This document shows, piece by piece, positions 45,792 to 56,109 of a stretch of 64,000 nucleotides of DNA (position 1 is the stretch's first letter; the number at the start of each line of letters is the position of its first letter). This DNA is from Afifellaceae bacterium. GTDB taxonomy: Bacteria; Pseudomonadota; Alphaproteobacteria; Rhizobiales; Afifellaceae. The notes beneath the pieces are model-generated. The model was not told where the DNA came from, made no database searches, and saw nothing but the letters and a program-made list of their open reading frames with translations. The stretch is from the NCBI GenBank assembly GCA_028284625.1, contig JANQRH010000005.1, positions 124,001 through 188,000 on the forward strand, read 5' to 3'. The translations under genes were made by a program, and so were the position numbers.

Positions 45792-45864
45792 TGGGTTCCT
45801 GACGCGATCCTCGGCAAGATAGGCGGCGCTACCGGCGGTTGGCGCCTCTTTGCCGTATATCGTT

Positions 45865-45892
45865 TAGTTCCATAATATATCTTATGCGACTT
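45865..45892 (-). other. Candidate dif site (XerCD recombination, chromosome terminus)
   Basis: On the minus strand the 28 bases read as two 11-base arms around a six-base centre: AAGTCGCATAA, GATATA, TTATGGAACTA. The inner CATAA-N6-TTATG matches the core of known dif sites, and the left arm shares CGCATAA with the XerC arm. It lies alone in the otherwise empty 45792-46092 gap. Gene orientation changes from mostly plus to mostly minus about 1 kb to the right. The XerD arm match beyond TTATG is weak. Confidence 0.55.
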
Positions 45893-46092
45893 ATGGATAT
45901 CGCATCGCCTTGGACAAACAGGCCTTCTCTTCGCCGCGTTTGCACATTTCCCTCCAATCTCAAGCTGCGTGCGCCATCTGCAGTGCCGATGTGACTTGAC
46001 ACCGCCGCAGGCGCTGCCAACGTGGGGTTGCGGGTGTTCATCGGCTGTCGGCAACGATTCGTCGTTGCTCCAACATAAGAAAAAGGTGCGGC

Positions 46093-46929
46093 ATGAAACC
46101 CAGCAAGAATATTGCAGACCTTCTCGCGATCATGGCGCGCCTGCGGACGCCTGGCATCGGCTGTCCGTGGGATCTGACGCAGGATTTTGAGTCCATAGCC
46201 CCTTACACGATCGAGGAAGCCTATGAGGTTGCCGACGCCATTGCCCGCGGCGACTTCGACGACCTGAAGGACGAACTCGGTGATCTCCTCTTGCAGGTCG
46301 TCTTCCACGCTCAGATGGCCAAAGAGGCCGACGCGTTTGCGTTTGAGGACGTCGTAGAAGCGATCACCGCGAAGATGATTCGCCGCCACCCGCATGTCTT
46401 CGGCGACCTTGATGCGCAAGACCCGGCCGAGGTGAAGGCGCACTGGAATACCATCAAGTCGGCAGAGAAAGCCGAGCGCGCCGCCCGCCGTTCCAAGAAC
46501 GGTTTTGCCGAAGAAGAAGTAGCGAGCATCCTTGAGGGCATCCCGATGGCCCTCCCCGCCTTAAGCCGCGCGGTGCGCCTGCAGAAGCGCGCCGGGAGTG
46601 TCGGCTTTGATTGGGGCAACATCCTAGCGGTGCTGGCGAAGATCCGAGAGGAAGTCACCGAGTTCGAGCAGGAATTGATGCGTCCGGACCGCGACGAGGA
46701 GCGGCTGGAGAACGAATTCGGCGACATCCTCTTCGCGGTGGCGAATCTCGGCCGCCACCTCGACATTGACCCGGAGATGGCGCTCAGGCGCGCCAACGGC
46801 AAGTTCGTCGAGCGCTTCCGTCACATCGAGAGCGAGCTCAGCAATCGCGGTCGCGACCCGAAGGACGCCTCGCTTGAGGAAATGGAAGCGCTCTGGACGG
46901 AAGCCAAGGAACGCGGGATCGGCTCCTAG
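46093..46929 (+). CDS. mazG: Nucleoside triphosphate pyrophosphohydrolase MazG
   Basis: The 278-residue enzyme hydrolyses nucleoside triphosphates to monophosphates and pyrophosphate. It contains two MazG domains. The first has LRTPGIGCPWDLTQDFESIAPYTIEEAYEVADAI and ELGDLLLQVVFHAQMA; the second has EVTEFEQELM and ENEFGDILFAVANLGRHL, keeping the metal-binding Glu/Asp. It is convergent with hflX, 16 bases apart. Confidence 0.94.
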   Translation: MKPSKNIADLLAIMARLRTPGIGCPWDLTQDFESIAPYTIEEAYEVADAIARGDFDDLKDELGDLLLQVVFHAQMAKEADAFAFEDVVEAITAKMIRRHPHVFGDLDAQDPAEVKAHWNTIKSAEKAERAARRSKNGFAEEEVASILEGIPMALPALSRAVRLQKRAGSVGFDWGNILAVLAKIREEVTEFEQELMRPDRDEERLENEFGDILFAVANLGRHLDIDPEMALRRANGKFVERFRHIESELSNRGRDPKDASLEEMEALWTEAKERGIGS

Positions 46930-46945
46930 GTTCTAAGCGCCCACA

Positions 46946-48358
46946 CTATGCCGCGGCGACGGCGACATGCTCGCGCTCGGCCCAGGCACGAAACGGCGCA
47001 AGGCGCTTCTCCGCCAGCCGCACCTTGAGCCGCGCACCCCCGGTCTCCGGGTCATCGCTGCGCTCAAGGACCTCGGTGTTGGCGTAGAGCCACGGCGCCG
47101 CACCTAGCTGCTCCACGCCAAGCTCCACCATGACGGTTGGCCGCCCACCCATCAGCGCCTGCTCGATGGTGGCAAGAAGGTCGGATAGACCCTCGCCGCT
47201 GACCGCCGAGACCAGAACCGCCGGCGGCTGAAGCGTTGTTGCCTTTGCCGCCAGCGCGTCACGCTGTGACGGCTCGAGCCGATCGATCTTGTTCCACACC
47301 TCTACGATCCGACGGCCATCGCCGGGATGAATCCCGAGCTCGGCCAGAACCTCGGCGACATCGTCCGCCTGCTCCGCGGTTTCCGGCGAAGCGATGTCGC
47401 GGACATGAACGATGACGTCCGCCTCGCGGACCTCCTCAAGCGTGGCTCGGAACGCCGCCACCAGCATCGTCGGAAGCTCGGAGATGAAGCCGACCGTGTC
47501 GGACAGGATCACCTCCTCGCCATGCGGCAGGCGCACGCGCCGCAGCGTTGGATCGAGTGTGGCAAAGAGCATGTCCTCAGCGCGGATGTCCGCGCCGGTG
47601 AGCTGGTTGAACAATGTCGACTTGCCGGCATTGGTGTAGCCGACAAGCGCCACGATCGGCCGCGGCACGCGCTTGCGTTCCGCGCGATGCACGGAGCGCA
47701 TGTTGCGCACGCGGCCGAGCTCCGCCTCAATCTTACTGATGCGCCCTTGGATCTGCCGGCGGTCGGCCTCAATCTGAGTCTCGCCCGGGCCACCAAGGAA
47801 GCCAAAGCCGCCGCGCTGCCGCTCAAGGTGCGTCCATGAACGCACAAGCCGGCTCTTCTGATAATTGAGGTGCGCCAGCTCTACCTGCAGACTGCCCTCT
47901 TTGGTCTGCGCCCGCTCTCCGAATATTTCCAGGATGAGCCCCGTCCGGTCGAGCACCTTGGCTGACCACGCCTTCTCCAGATTGTGCTGTTGCACCGGGC
48001 TTAGCGCGTGATTGACGATAACCAGCTCCGCCTCGTGCACGCGAACGAGCGCGGCAATCTCCTCAACCTTGCCCGCGCCGATGAGCGTGGCGGGCGCCGG
48101 CTTGCGCATGGCGACGATGTGCGCTGCCGCAACGTCGAGCGCAATCGCCTCCGTCAGGCTGACGGCTTCGGCAAGCCGCGCTTCGGCCGCGCGCGCCGGA
48201 CCGGCACTCCGTCCCGCAGCGGCGCCGTGCCCTGCCCGGCGGTCGTCCGGCAGGATGACGAGCGCACGCGTCCGCCGGTCAGCGCCACCCTTGTGGCCGC
48301 CGCTATCCTTTGAGGCGCCGCTGATTTGCTCCTTGGCGCGCTTGTCTCTTGGCTTCAA
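46946..48358 (-). CDS. hflX: GTPase HflX
   Basis: The 470-residue protein is a ribosome-associated GTPase. It has the N-terminal glycine-rich linker region ([39 protein letters not shown]) and the G domain with G1 [17 protein letters not shown]3 DTVGF and G4 NKID. It overlaps the hfq stop by four bases (ATGA). The hfq-hflX pair is conserved across proteobacteria. Confidence 0.94.
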   Translation of the reverse strand: MKPRDKRAKEQISGASKDSGGHKGGADRRTRALVILPDDRRAGHGAAAGRSAGPARAAEARLAEAVSLTEAIALDVAAAHIVAMRKPAPATLIGAGKVEEIAALVRVHEAELVIVNHALSPVQQHNLEKAWSAKVLDRTGLILEIFGERAQTKEGSLQVELAHLNYQKSRLVRSWTHLERQRGGFGFLGGPGETQIEADRRQIQGRISKIEAELGRVRNMRSVHRAERKRVPRPIVALVGYTNAGKSTLFNQLTGADIRAEDMLFATLDPTLRRVRLPHGEEVILSDTVGFISELPTMLVAAFRATLEEVREADVIVHVRDIASPETAEQADDVAEVLAELGIHPGDGRRIVEVWNKIDRLEPSQRDALAAKATTLQPPAVLVSAVSGEGLSDLLATIEQALMGGRPTVMVELGVEQLGAAPWLYANTEVLERSDDPETGGARLKVRLAEKRLAPFRAWAEREHVAVAAA

Positions 48359-48609
48359 TCAGAACTCGCTTGCTCTTCGCCTTCGGGCTCGAAAAGCTGC
48401 ACAGGTTGTGACGGCATCACCGTTGAAATGGCGTGCTTGTAAACAAGCTGCGAGTGCCCGTCGCGGCGCAGAAGCAGACAGAAATTGTCGAACCAGGTCA
48501 CCACACCCTGAAGTTTGACCCCATTGACCAGGAAAATCGTCAGCGGAATCTTAGCTTTACGGACATGATTGAGGAACGTGTCCTGTAGATTGTGACTCTT
48601 GTCAGCCAT
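48355..48609 (-). CDS. hfq: RNA chaperone Hfq
   Basis: The 84-residue Sm-like protein has Sm1 and Sm2 motifs: [39 protein letters not shown] and [14 protein letters not shown]. It pairs small RNAs with target mRNAs and also influences nitrogen-fixation genes in related bacteria. The ATG at 48609 gives the standard N-terminus. A RIME-like repeat lies 106 bases upstream and may limit its promoter region. Confidence 0.97.
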   Translation of the reverse strand: MADKSHNLQDTFLNHVRKAKIPLTIFLVNGVKLQGVVTWFDNFCLLLRRDGHSQLVYKHAISTVMPSQPVQLFEPEGEEQASSD

Positions 48610-48714
48610 TGTTCTTTTGCCCGGCCGTTTGAAAAATCGACGACCAGATTGCCCTTTTCGCCGTGCACTGTCACCCCCTCGACCCTGGAAGAGCGGGAAC
48701 ACCCACAACCGAGC

Positions 48715-48822
48715 CTAGAGCGTGATCCCGAAAGGTGAACACCATCTTTTCGGATAAGATCATGCTCCAGCAAAGAGATAGGGCCTCCATCTGATTCAGC
48801 CAGAATGGAGAAGAGGCACTAG
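48715..48822. repeat. RIME-like double palindrome, copy C
   Basis: Same two-hairpin unit as copies A and B with more substitutions (for example GAGCGTGATCCCGAAAGG). It begins and ends with CTAG. Its right end supplies the stop codon of the aminotransferase gene on the minus strand. Confidence 0.82.
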
Positions 48823-49679
48823 TAGCTCTTCTCAGCGACTTCGTGGAAAGCGGCGCGTAGCTGGGTCGCAATCGGCCCCGGTTTGCCGCCGCCCACCTCC
48901 GCGCCGTCAATGCGAACAATCGGCATTACGATGGTGCTGGCCGCCGTCATGAAGGCCTCCCGCGCTGCCTTGGCCTCCGCCACTTTGAACTTCCGTTCCT
49001 CAATCGACAGCCCGGCGCGCCGCGCCACTTCTGAGGCCGTGATTCGCGTAATGCCCGGCAGGATGTCCGTGCCGTTGGGGCGTGTTACCAGAACGCCTTC
49101 GCCGGTCACGATCCATGCCGTCGTGGCCGCCCCTTCCGTCACATAGCCCTCGCCATCGACGAACCAGGCCTCGCGCGCGCCAACCTCCTTGGCTTCCTGG
49201 CGCGCAATCGCGTTCGGCAAGAGGCTCACCGACTTGATGTCGACCCGCTCCCAACGATTGTCCGGCCGCGTGATGACGGCGACGCCTTCTGCGGCGAGCC
49301 GCTCTCCGGTCTCGCGCGGCACGTTTCGCGCTGTGAGCACCAAAGCAGGCGGCGTCGGCTTGGTGGGGAAAGCATGATCGCGTGGCGCCACACCGCGCGT
49401 CACTTGCATATAGACCAGCCCGTCCTTGACGCGGTTGCGCCGGACGATCTCGCGGATCACGACCTTGAGCGCATCACGCGGCATCGGCGTGGCGATCGCC
49501 AGCTCGCGAAGCGACCGTTCCAGGCGATCAAGGTGCCGCCTTTCATCGACGATGCGATGGTTCCAGATCTCGCAGACCTCGTACACGCCGTCGGCGAACT
49601 GATAGCCGCGATCTTCAACATGGACGCCCGCGTCGCGATGCACGACGTAGCGGCCATTCACATAGGCGACACGCGACAT
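48819..49679 (-). CDS. dat: D-amino-acid aminotransferase (class IV PLP)
   Basis: The 286-residue class IV aminotransferase shows VNGRYVVHRDAGVHVEDRGYQFADGVYEV and the PLP lysine in RVDIKSVSLLPN, with TEGAATTAWIV and PGITR later. D-alanine:2-oxoglutarate transaminase is the usual call; branched-chain activity cannot be excluded. It starts directly after the ntrX stop (no gap), so it is probably the last gene of the ntr operon. Its last codon meets a RIME-like repeat. Confidence 0.88.
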   Translation of the reverse strand: MSRVAYVNGRYVVHRDAGVHVEDRGYQFADGVYEVCEIWNHRIVDERRHLDRLERSLRELAIATPMPRDALKVVIREIVRRNRVKDGLVYMQVTRGVAPRDHAFPTKPTPPALVLTARNVPRETGERLAAEGVAVITRPDNRWERVDIKSVSLLPNAIARQEAKEVGAREAWFVDGEGYVTEGAATTAWIVTGEGVLVTRPNGTDILPGITRITASEVARRAGLSIEERKFKVAEAKAAREAFMTAASTIVMPIVRIDGAEVGGGKPGPIATQLRAAFHEVAEKSY

Positions 49680-51041
49680 CTAGACGCCGAGGCTCTTCAG
49701 CTTGCGATGAAGCGCAGAGCGCTCCATCCCGACGAACTCCGCGGTCCGCGAGATGTTGCCGCTGAAGCGATTGATCTGTGCGGTCAGATATTCGCGTTCG
49801 AACACTTCCCGCGCCTCCCTGAGCGGCAGCGACATGATGTGCGTACTGCCCTCCGACGGCGTGGACGGAAGGATCTCGCCGACCTCCTTGGGCAGCATGT
49901 CGGCCGTGATGACGGCCTCGGAATCGCCGCGCGTCAGGATCATCAGCCGCTCCACATTGTTGCGGAGCTGCCGGAGGTTCCCCGGCCAGTCATGCGCCTG
50001 CAGAACGGCCATCGCGTCGTCGCCGATCTGCCGAGGGTTAAGTCCTGTGGAGCCGGTGACCTGATCCATGAAATGCGCCACCAGCTCCGGAATGTCCTCG
50101 CGCCGCTCCGCCAGCGACGGCACCCTGAGCGGCACGACGCTCAGACGGTGGAACAGGTCCTCGCGAAACTGCCCCTCCTGGATCGCCATCTCAAGGTCGC
50201 GCGCGGTGGAGGACAAGATGCGGACATCGACCTTCACCTTGGTTGAGCCGCCGACCCGTTCAAACGTCTGGTCGACGAGCACGCGCAGGATTTTTCCCTG
50301 CGTCTCGCGCGGCATCTCCGCGATCTCATCGAGATAAAGCGTTCCGCCATGCGCCTCTTCCAGCGCGCCGACACGACGCGACGCGCCGTTGGCCGGTTCG
50401 GTGCCGAAGAGTTCCACTTCCATGCTGTCAGGCGTGATGCCGGCCGCGTTGAGCACGATGAACGGTCCGCTGGCGCGCTGCGAACGCTGGTGAATGGCGC
50501 GCGCCGCCTGCTCCTTGCCGGCGCCCGACGGACCGAAAACCATGACGCGACTGTTGGTGGGCGCCACACGGTCAATGGTCTGTCGTAGATGGTTCATCAC
50601 CGCAGACGAGCCGACGAGGTCATCGGACTCGCCGGAGCGCTGTTTGAGCGCCGCCACTTCGCGCCTCAGCCGCGATGCTTCCAGCGCCCGCGTCGCAACC
50701 AGCACCAGGCGATCCGCCTTGAAGGGCTTCTCAATGTAATCATAGGCGCCGCGCTTGATGGCGGAGACCGCGGTCTCGATGTTGCCGTGACCGGAGATGA
50801 TCACGACCGGAAGGTCGGGGTGCTGCTCGTGGATCTCATCGAGTAGGGAAAGACCGTCGAGCCGGCTGCCTTGCAGCCAGATGTCCAGGAAGAGGAGGCT
50901 CGGCCGCCGCTCGGCGATAGCTGAAAGCGCTCCGTCGCTGTCGCTCGCCGTTCGTGTGCCGTGCCCTTCATCCTCCAGGATGCCGGCGACGATCTCTCGA
51001 ATGTCCGCCTCGTCGTCGACAACAAGTATGTCCGCGGCCAT
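49680..51041 (-). CDS. ntrX: Nitrogen response regulator NtrX
   Basis: The 453-residue regulator has a receiver domain (LVVDDEADIREIVAGIL, Asp in LLFLDIW, KPF lysine), an AAA+ domain (FGPSGAGKEQAARAIH) and a Fis-type helix-turn-helix. The sigma-54 contact motif GAFTGA is replaced by a sequence ending ASRRVGALEEA. That is typical of alphaproteobacterial NtrX, which may therefore not act as a classic sigma-54 activator. It follows ntrY by 34 bases with GGAGAG upstream. Confidence 0.93.
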   Translation of the reverse strand: MAADILVVDDEADIREIVAGILEDEGHGTRTASDSDGALSAIAERRPSLLFLDIWLQGSRLDGLSLLDEIHEQHPDLPVVIISGHGNIETAVSAIKRGAYDYIEKPFKADRLVLVATRALEASRLRREVAALKQRSGESDDLVGSSAVMNHLRQTIDRVAPTNSRVMVFGPSGAGKEQAARAIHQRSQRASGPFIVLNAAGITPDSMEVELFGTEPANGASRRVGALEEAHGGTLYLDEIAEMPRETQGKILRVLVDQTFERVGGSTKVKVDVRILSSTARDLEMAIQEGQFREDLFHRLSVVPLRVPSLAERREDIPELVAHFMDQVTGSTGLNPRQIGDDAMAVLQAHDWPGNLRQLRNNVERLMILTRGDSEAVITADMLPKEVGEILPSTPSEGSTHIMSLPLREAREVFEREYLTAQINRFSGNISRTAEFVGMERSALHRKLKSLGV

Positions 51042-51075
51042 GGTTGCTCTCCGTGGTCCTTTGTCCTGGGTACGA

Positions 51076-53346
51076 TTACTGCGCGGCGACGGGATCGGCC
51101 GGCGCGGCCTCTGAATTTACGACCAGCGGAAAGGTCAGCCTGACACAGGCCCCTCGCCCACCTTCCGCCACGGCGCGCGCGTCGAGAAGCGTGATGGAGC
51201 CGCTGTGCTCTTCCATGATCTTGCGAACAATGGCGAGGCCAAGGCCAGTGCCCTTCTCACGTGTCGTCATATAGGGCTCAAGCAGCTTTTCGCGGTCCTC
51301 CCGCGGCAAGCCCTTGCCGTTGTCCTCCACGTCGATGATGGCGTTGTCGCCGTCGACCGAAATCGACACAATGATCAGTCCCGGCTCGTTTTCGCCGAGC
51401 CGTACCGCCTCGATCGATTCCGTGGCGTTCTTCACGATATTGGTCAGCGCCTGGGTGAGCAGCCGATGATCGACCTGCGCGACAACCGGATGCTCAGGCA
51501 GCTGCAGGTCGAAGCGGATGTTGGGTTGGCTGACTTCCTGCAGGAACACGGCTTCGCGCACGATCTCGGTGAGATCACGATCCGCCATCACTGGCCGCGG
51601 CATGCGCGCGAAGCCGGAGAACTCGTCGACCATGCGGCGGATGTCTCCAACCTGCCGCACGATCGTTTCCGTGCACTGGTCGAAGACGGCGCGGTCGCCC
51701 TCTTCGACCCGCTCTCCGAAGCGGCGCTTCAGTCGCTCGGCGGACAACTGGATCGGCGTCAGCGGATTCTTGATCTCATGCGCAATGCGCCGCGCCACGT
51801 CCGCCCACGCGGAGCGGCGTTCCGCCGCTGTTAGATCAGTGATGTCGTCGAGCGTGACGACCAGGCCATCACCTTGTGCGCCCACGCCCTCCTGCGTGAC
51901 CTGGACGTTGAAGGTCCGCGGTTCGCCGTCACGGACGATCTGCACCTGGTCACGCACCGGTCCACGTCCGCGCTGCCGGGCGACGTCGAGCACATTGCGC
52001 AGCGCCGGGATGACGTCGCCGAGCAGGTGCCCGACAAGATCGCCATCCTCCAGGCCCAGCGCCTCGAGCGCAGAACGGTTCACCAGCGTCACCTGCCCCT
52101 CGCCGTCCATTCCGATGACGCCGGCGGAGACGCCGGAAAGCACGGCCTCAGTGAAACGCCGCCGCTGGTCCATCTGGACGTTCGCGGCAACCAGCTCGTC
52201 GCGCTGCGACTTCACCTGGCCTACCATCGTGTTGAACGTATCGGCGAGCACGCTGATATCGCCGGTGGAGCTGCGCACCGGCACCCTGACATTGAGATTG
52301 CCGCCGGCGATTTCCTGCGAGGCGTTGATCAGCCTGCGGATGGGCGAGACCAGCGAGCCCGCAAAGCCCAGGCCGATCCAGATAGCCGACAGCAACACCA
52401 CAAGCGCCACGCCGGCAAAGACGACACCAAACGCCAGCTGAACGCCGAACTGGTTTGCCTCAAGCACCGCGTATTCCGCAGCGTTTTCTTCCGTCAGGCG
52501 CAGATTGCGCGTGACACGCGGGTCAAGCGGCCGCGACAGGTAGAGATAGACATCGTCGAAATTCGCGAGCTTCAAGACGCCGCCGACGAGGTTCGTCGTG
52601 CCTGGCGCAAGGACTGCGGGCTGCCCTGAATCGAGGTCCGCGAAGATACTCTCCGGCGCTCGCGGCACCGGCTCTTCGCTCCCGGTCTCCCCTTCCAGGA
52701 TCAGGCTTCGGTCGCGCCGAATGAGCTGGATCGACGATAGGCCCCGCAGCCTGCCCTGATTGGTCAGATAGCCCTGAATAGCCCGCGCGTTGGCGTCGAT
52801 ATCCGGGGTGACCCGATTGAACTCCGCAGAGATGGCGAGAAGATCGAGCGCCAGCTGACGGCTGTGCTCCTCCACATAAGCCTGCGCCACCGCACGCGAC
52901 GTGTCGATGATGGCCGGCACGCGGCCGCCGAACCATCTGTCGAGACCTTTGTTGAGGGTTACGCTGGCTATGACCAGCATGAGGATCGCCGGCGTGGCGG
53001 CAATCAGCGAGAAGAGCAGCACGATACGGACATGGAGCCGCGCGGCCGCCCGCCCTCGCCGCCGCGCGATCCACAGCCCAGCCGCCTCGTAGGCAACGAT
53101 CCCGATCAAGAGGACCGCAATCAGCCCGTTGGCGATGCCGGCGCTGCGCACAACCAGAGGCGTCGGCTCAATCGGCGTCTGTCCGGTCAGAACCAGAAAC
53201 GAAGTGACCGACGTGACGACCGCACAAATGACGATCGCCAAGCCGATCCAGCGCGGAAGCCGTCGGCGTTCGCCTGGCGAATCAGCGGTGTGAGTGCTCG
53301 CCGCAGCAATCATAAGGCCCGGATCCCCCGCAGGCTGAGCATGCAA
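51076..53346 (-). CDS. ntrY: Membrane sensor histidine kinase NtrY
   Basis: The 756-residue kinase has about three N-terminal membrane helices (about residues 33-125), a periplasmic domain, another helix near 310-335, then HAMP, PAS and kinase domains. The H-box is [21 protein letters not shown], and GTGLGLAIVRKIMEEHSG marks the ATP lid. The ATG at 53346 or one 33 bases further in could be the start. It is the cognate kinase of NtrX; the signal is not well defined in the family (nitrogen, oxygen/redox). Confidence 0.93.
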   Translation of the reverse strand: MHAQPAGDPGLMIAAASTHTADSPGERRRLPRWIGLAIVICAVVTSVTSFLVLTGQTPIEPTPLVVRSAGIANGLIAVLLIGIVAYEAAGLWIARRRGRAAARLHVRIVLLFSLIAATPAILMLVIASVTLNKGLDRWFGGRVPAIIDTSRAVAQAYVEEHSRQLALDLLAISAEFNRVTPDIDANARAIQGYLTNQGRLRGLSSIQLIRRDRSLILEGETGSEEPVPRAPESIFADLDSGQPAVLAPGTTNLVGGVLKLANFDDVYLYLSRPLDPRVTRNLRLTEENAAEYAVLEANQFGVQLAFGVVFAGVALVVLLSAIWIGLGFAGSLVSPIRRLINASQEIAGGNLNVRVPVRSSTGDISVLADTFNTMVGQVKSQRDELVAANVQMDQRRRFTEAVLSGVSAGVIGMDGEGQVTLVNRSALEALGLEDGDLVGHLLGDVIPALRNVLDVARQRGRGPVRDQVQIVRDGEPRTFNVQVTQEGVGAQGDGLVVTLDDITDLTAAERRSAWADVARRIAHEIKNPLTPIQLSAERLKRRFGERVEEGDRAVFDQCTETIVRQVGDIRRMVDEFSGFARMPRPVMADRDLTEIVREAVFLQEVSQPNIRFDLQLPEHPVVAQVDHRLLTQALTNIVKNATESIEAVRLGENEPGLIIVSISVDGDNAIIDVEDNGKGLPREDREKLLEPYMTTREKGTGLGLAIVRKIMEEHSGSITLLDARAVAEGGRGACVRLTFPLVVNSEAAPADPVAAQ

Positions 53347-53408
53347 AGATGCGCCTGAGCAACAGGCGTGACCAATATGTCACTATTAAGACCGGGCGGG
53401 GGATTCCG

Positions 53409-54851
53409 TCAAACGCTGCCGCGCCGCATCACATGGATGTCAAGCTCACGGATCTTCTTGCGCAGCGTATTGCGGTTGAGGCCGAGCAGTTCGGCGGCCT
53501 TGATCTGATTGCCGCGCGTTGCACCCAGCGCGGCGCTGATGAGCGGGACTTCGACCTCGCGCAGCACCCGTTGATAGAGCCCCGGAGGCGGCAGCTCACC
53601 GCTGAACTCATCGAAATAGCGTGAAAGATGCTGCTCCAGCGCACCACTGATGGTGTCGGCTTCGTGGTTCGTCCCCGTCTCAATCTCGGATACGGGACCG
53701 ATCTCGTTCTCCACGATCGGCGTTGTGATCGTCTCCTGCGGGTAGAGCGCGGTCAGTCGGCGGATGAGGTTCTCCAGCTCGCGGATGTTACCCGGCCAGC
53801 GGTAGCGCTGCATGGCCTCTACCGCACCCGGCTCGATCGTCTTGGCTGCAAGCCCCTCCCGCTCCGCTTGGCTCAGGAAATGGCGCACGAGATCGGGGAT
53901 GTCGTCGGCGCGTTCGCGAAGCGGCGGCAGGCGGATCGGCACGACGTTCAGCCGGAAGAAGAGGTCCTCGCGAAAGAGGCCCTGCCGGATGAGCTGGCGC
54001 AGGTCCTTGTTGGTGGCCGCAATGATGCGGACATCGGTGCGGATCGGTGTGCGGCCGCCGACGGTCGTGTATTCGCCTTGTTGCAAGACCCTGAGAAGCC
54101 GCGTCTGCGCGTCCATCGGCATGTCGCCGATTTCGTCGAGGAAAAGGGTGCCGCCCTCCGCCTGCTCAAAGCGTCCCGCGGAGCGCGCCTGCGCGCCGGT
54201 GAAGGCGCCGCGCTCATGACCGAAAAGCTCTGACTCAATCAGGTCACGCGGGATAGCCGCCACGTTGACGGCAACGAACGGACCCTTGCGCCGCTTGCCG
54301 TAATCGTGGAGCGCGCGCGCCACCAATTCCTTGCCGGTGCCTGACTCTCCGGAGATCATGACCGTGAGGTCCGTCTGCATCAGCCGCGCCAGCATGCGGT
54401 AGATGTCCTGCATTGCCGGCGAGCGCCCGACGAGCGGGATCGCCTCGCCGCCCTCCTCGTCCAGATCGGCGCGCTGCGGGCCCCGTGGTTCCGCCAAGGC
54501 CCGTCCGACAATGGCCGTGAGCTCCTTCAGATCGAACGGCTTCGGCAGGTACTCATAGGCGCCCTTCTCCGAGGCGCGGATCGCCGTCATGAAAGTGTTC
54601 TGCGCGCTCATAACGACGACTGGAAGGTCCGGGCGCGTGCGCTTGATCCGCGGGATCAGATCGAACGCATTGCCGTCCGGCATCACGACGTCGGTGACGA
54701 CCACGTCGCCCTCCCCCTCCGCCACCCAGCGCCAAAGCGTGGCGGCGTTGGAGGTGAGCCGCACGGTGTAGCCGGCACGCGACAGCGCCTGATTGAGGAC
54801 GGTGCGTATGGCCGCATCGTCGTCGGCGACCAGCACGGTGTCGCCGGTCAT
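53409..54851 (-). CDS. ntrC: Nitrogen regulator NtrC (NR I)
   Basis: The 480-residue sigma-54 activator has a receiver domain ([18 protein letters not shown], Asp54 in [14 protein letters not shown]), an AAA+ domain with [15 protein letters not shown], the sigma-54 contact GAFTGA in [15 protein letters not shown], and a Fis-type helix-turn-helix ([21 protein letters not shown]). It overlaps ntrB by four bases. Controlled by NtrB and PII proteins. Confidence 0.96.
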   Translation of the reverse strand: MTGDTVLVADDDAAIRTVLNQALSRAGYTVRLTSNAATLWRWVAEGEGDVVVTDVVMPDGNAFDLIPRIKRTRPDLPVVVMSAQNTFMTAIRASEKGAYEYLPKPFDLKELTAIVGRALAEPRGPQRADLDEEGGEAIPLVGRSPAMQDIYRMLARLMQTDLTVMISGESGTGKELVARALHDYGKRRKGPFVAVNVAAIPRDLIESELFGHERGAFTGAQARSAGRFEQAEGGTLFLDEIGDMPMDAQTRLLRVLQQGEYTTVGGRTPIRTDVRIIAATNKDLRQLIRQGLFREDLFFRLNVVPIRLPPLRERADDIPDLVRHFLSQAEREGLAAKTIEPGAVEAMQRYRWPGNIRELENLIRRLTALYPQETITTPIVENEIGPVSEIETGTNHEADTISGALEQHLSRYFDEFSGELPPPGLYQRVLREVEVPLISAALGATRGNQIKAAELLGLNRNTLRKKIRELDIHVMRRGSV

Positions 54852-55987
54852 GTCGCTTGCTCCGCGTCGCCATCGCCGCCTGCCTCGGCATGCGCCGGCA
54901 TGAGAATGCGGAAGGCGGTTCGCCGGGGTTGCGACTTACACTCAATGACGCCGCCATGATCGCCGATGATCTTGGCGACCAGCGCCAAACCCAGGCCGCT
55001 GCCATTGGCCTTTGATGTGACGAAGGGGTCAAAGAGATAGGGCAGCAGATCGTCGGGCACGCCGGGGCCGTTATCGATCACGGAGAACTCCAACGGCAGG
55101 CTGACGCGGCTGCGGCTGCCGGGCATGGAGAGGCGTATGCCGGGGCGAAACGCCGTGCGGAGAACGATTTCCGGGTCCTTGGTTCCCTGAAGTGCCTCCG
55201 CGGCATTCTTCGCCAGGTTCATGAACACCTGGATGAGCTGGTCGCGATTGCCGTGAACCGGAGGCAGCGATGGATCGTAATCCTCAACAATGCGCACGCT
55301 CTGTGCAAAGCCGCTGCGGGCGACCGCCTTCACGCGCTCCAAGATGGCATGGATGTTGATGGCCTCACGCTCCAGCGGACGCTCATCGCCGAACGTCTCC
55401 ATCCGATCGACGAGGCCGACGATTCGGTCAGCCTCGTCGCGGATGAGGCGCGTAAGCGCGCGGCCGTTCTCGTCGGTGTCGGCTTCCAGAAGCTGCGCCG
55501 CTCCCCTGATGCCGGAGAGCGGGTTCTTGATCTCATGCGCCAACATGGAGGCAAGCCCCGTCACCGTCCGCGCCGCACCGCGATGCGTGAGCTGGCGGTC
55601 GATCTTCTCCGTCATGGAGCGCGGCAGAAGCATGATCGCCACATAGCCAACGCGCTCCGCGACAGGCGCTGCGTAGATGTCCACCACCCGATCCGGCCCC
55701 AGCCGCGGCGAACCGATGTCCACGCGATATTCGGTAACGGGCGTGCCGCTCCCGCGTACCTGCTCCAGCAAGCTGAACAGCGGGCTGCCGAACGGCACGA
55801 AATGCGCCAGCTCATGGCGGGCGAGTACCGAGCTGGAATTTTGGAAGAAGACCTCCGCCGCCTGGTTGGCGCTGGAGACACGACCGTCGGGCGCGATCGT
55901 CACGACCGGATGCGGGAGCGCATTCAAGACGGCCCCGGCGCCGTCACCGAACGGCTCGGCCGCAGCACCCAAACTGCCTGACGTCAT
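54848..55987 (-). CDS. ntrB: Nitrogen sensor kinase NtrB (NR II)
   Basis: The soluble 379-residue kinase has a PAS domain ([25 protein letters not shown]), the H-box [21 protein letters not shown] and the ATP-binding [19 protein letters not shown]. It phosphorylates or dephosphorylates NtrC according to PII/glutamine status. I chose ATG 55987; an upstream TTG at 56044 is possible. In many relatives dusB precedes ntrB, but here the divergent ispDF gene lies directly upstream, so the operon begins at ntrB. Confidence 0.93.
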   Translation of the reverse strand: MTSGSLGAAAEPFGDGAGAVLNALPHPVVTIAPDGRVSSANQAAEVFFQNSSSVLARHELAHFVPFGSPLFSLLEQVRGSGTPVTEYRVDIGSPRLGPDRVVDIYAAPVAERVGYVAIMLLPRSMTEKIDRQLTHRGAARTVTGLASMLAHEIKNPLSGIRGAAQLLEADTDENGRALTRLIRDEADRIVGLVDRMETFGDERPLEREAINIHAILERVKAVARSGFAQSVRIVEDYDPSLPPVHGNRDQLIQVFMNLAKNAAEALQGTKDPEIVLRTAFRPGIRLSMPGSRSRVSLPLEFSVIDNGPGVPDDLLPYLFDPFVTSKANGSGLGLALVAKIIGDHGGVIECKSQPRRTAFRILMPAHAEAGGDGDAEQAT

Positions 55988-56109
55988 CGCTTTGCCCGAT
56001 GCCCAATAATTATGCAGATCAACAATTGCCCTAAGAATAGACAACTATCGAAAGCGCGCAAGAGGGCGACGGCGCTGGAGCGCTTGTGTTATGAGCGCCC
56101 CGGAAAGCC

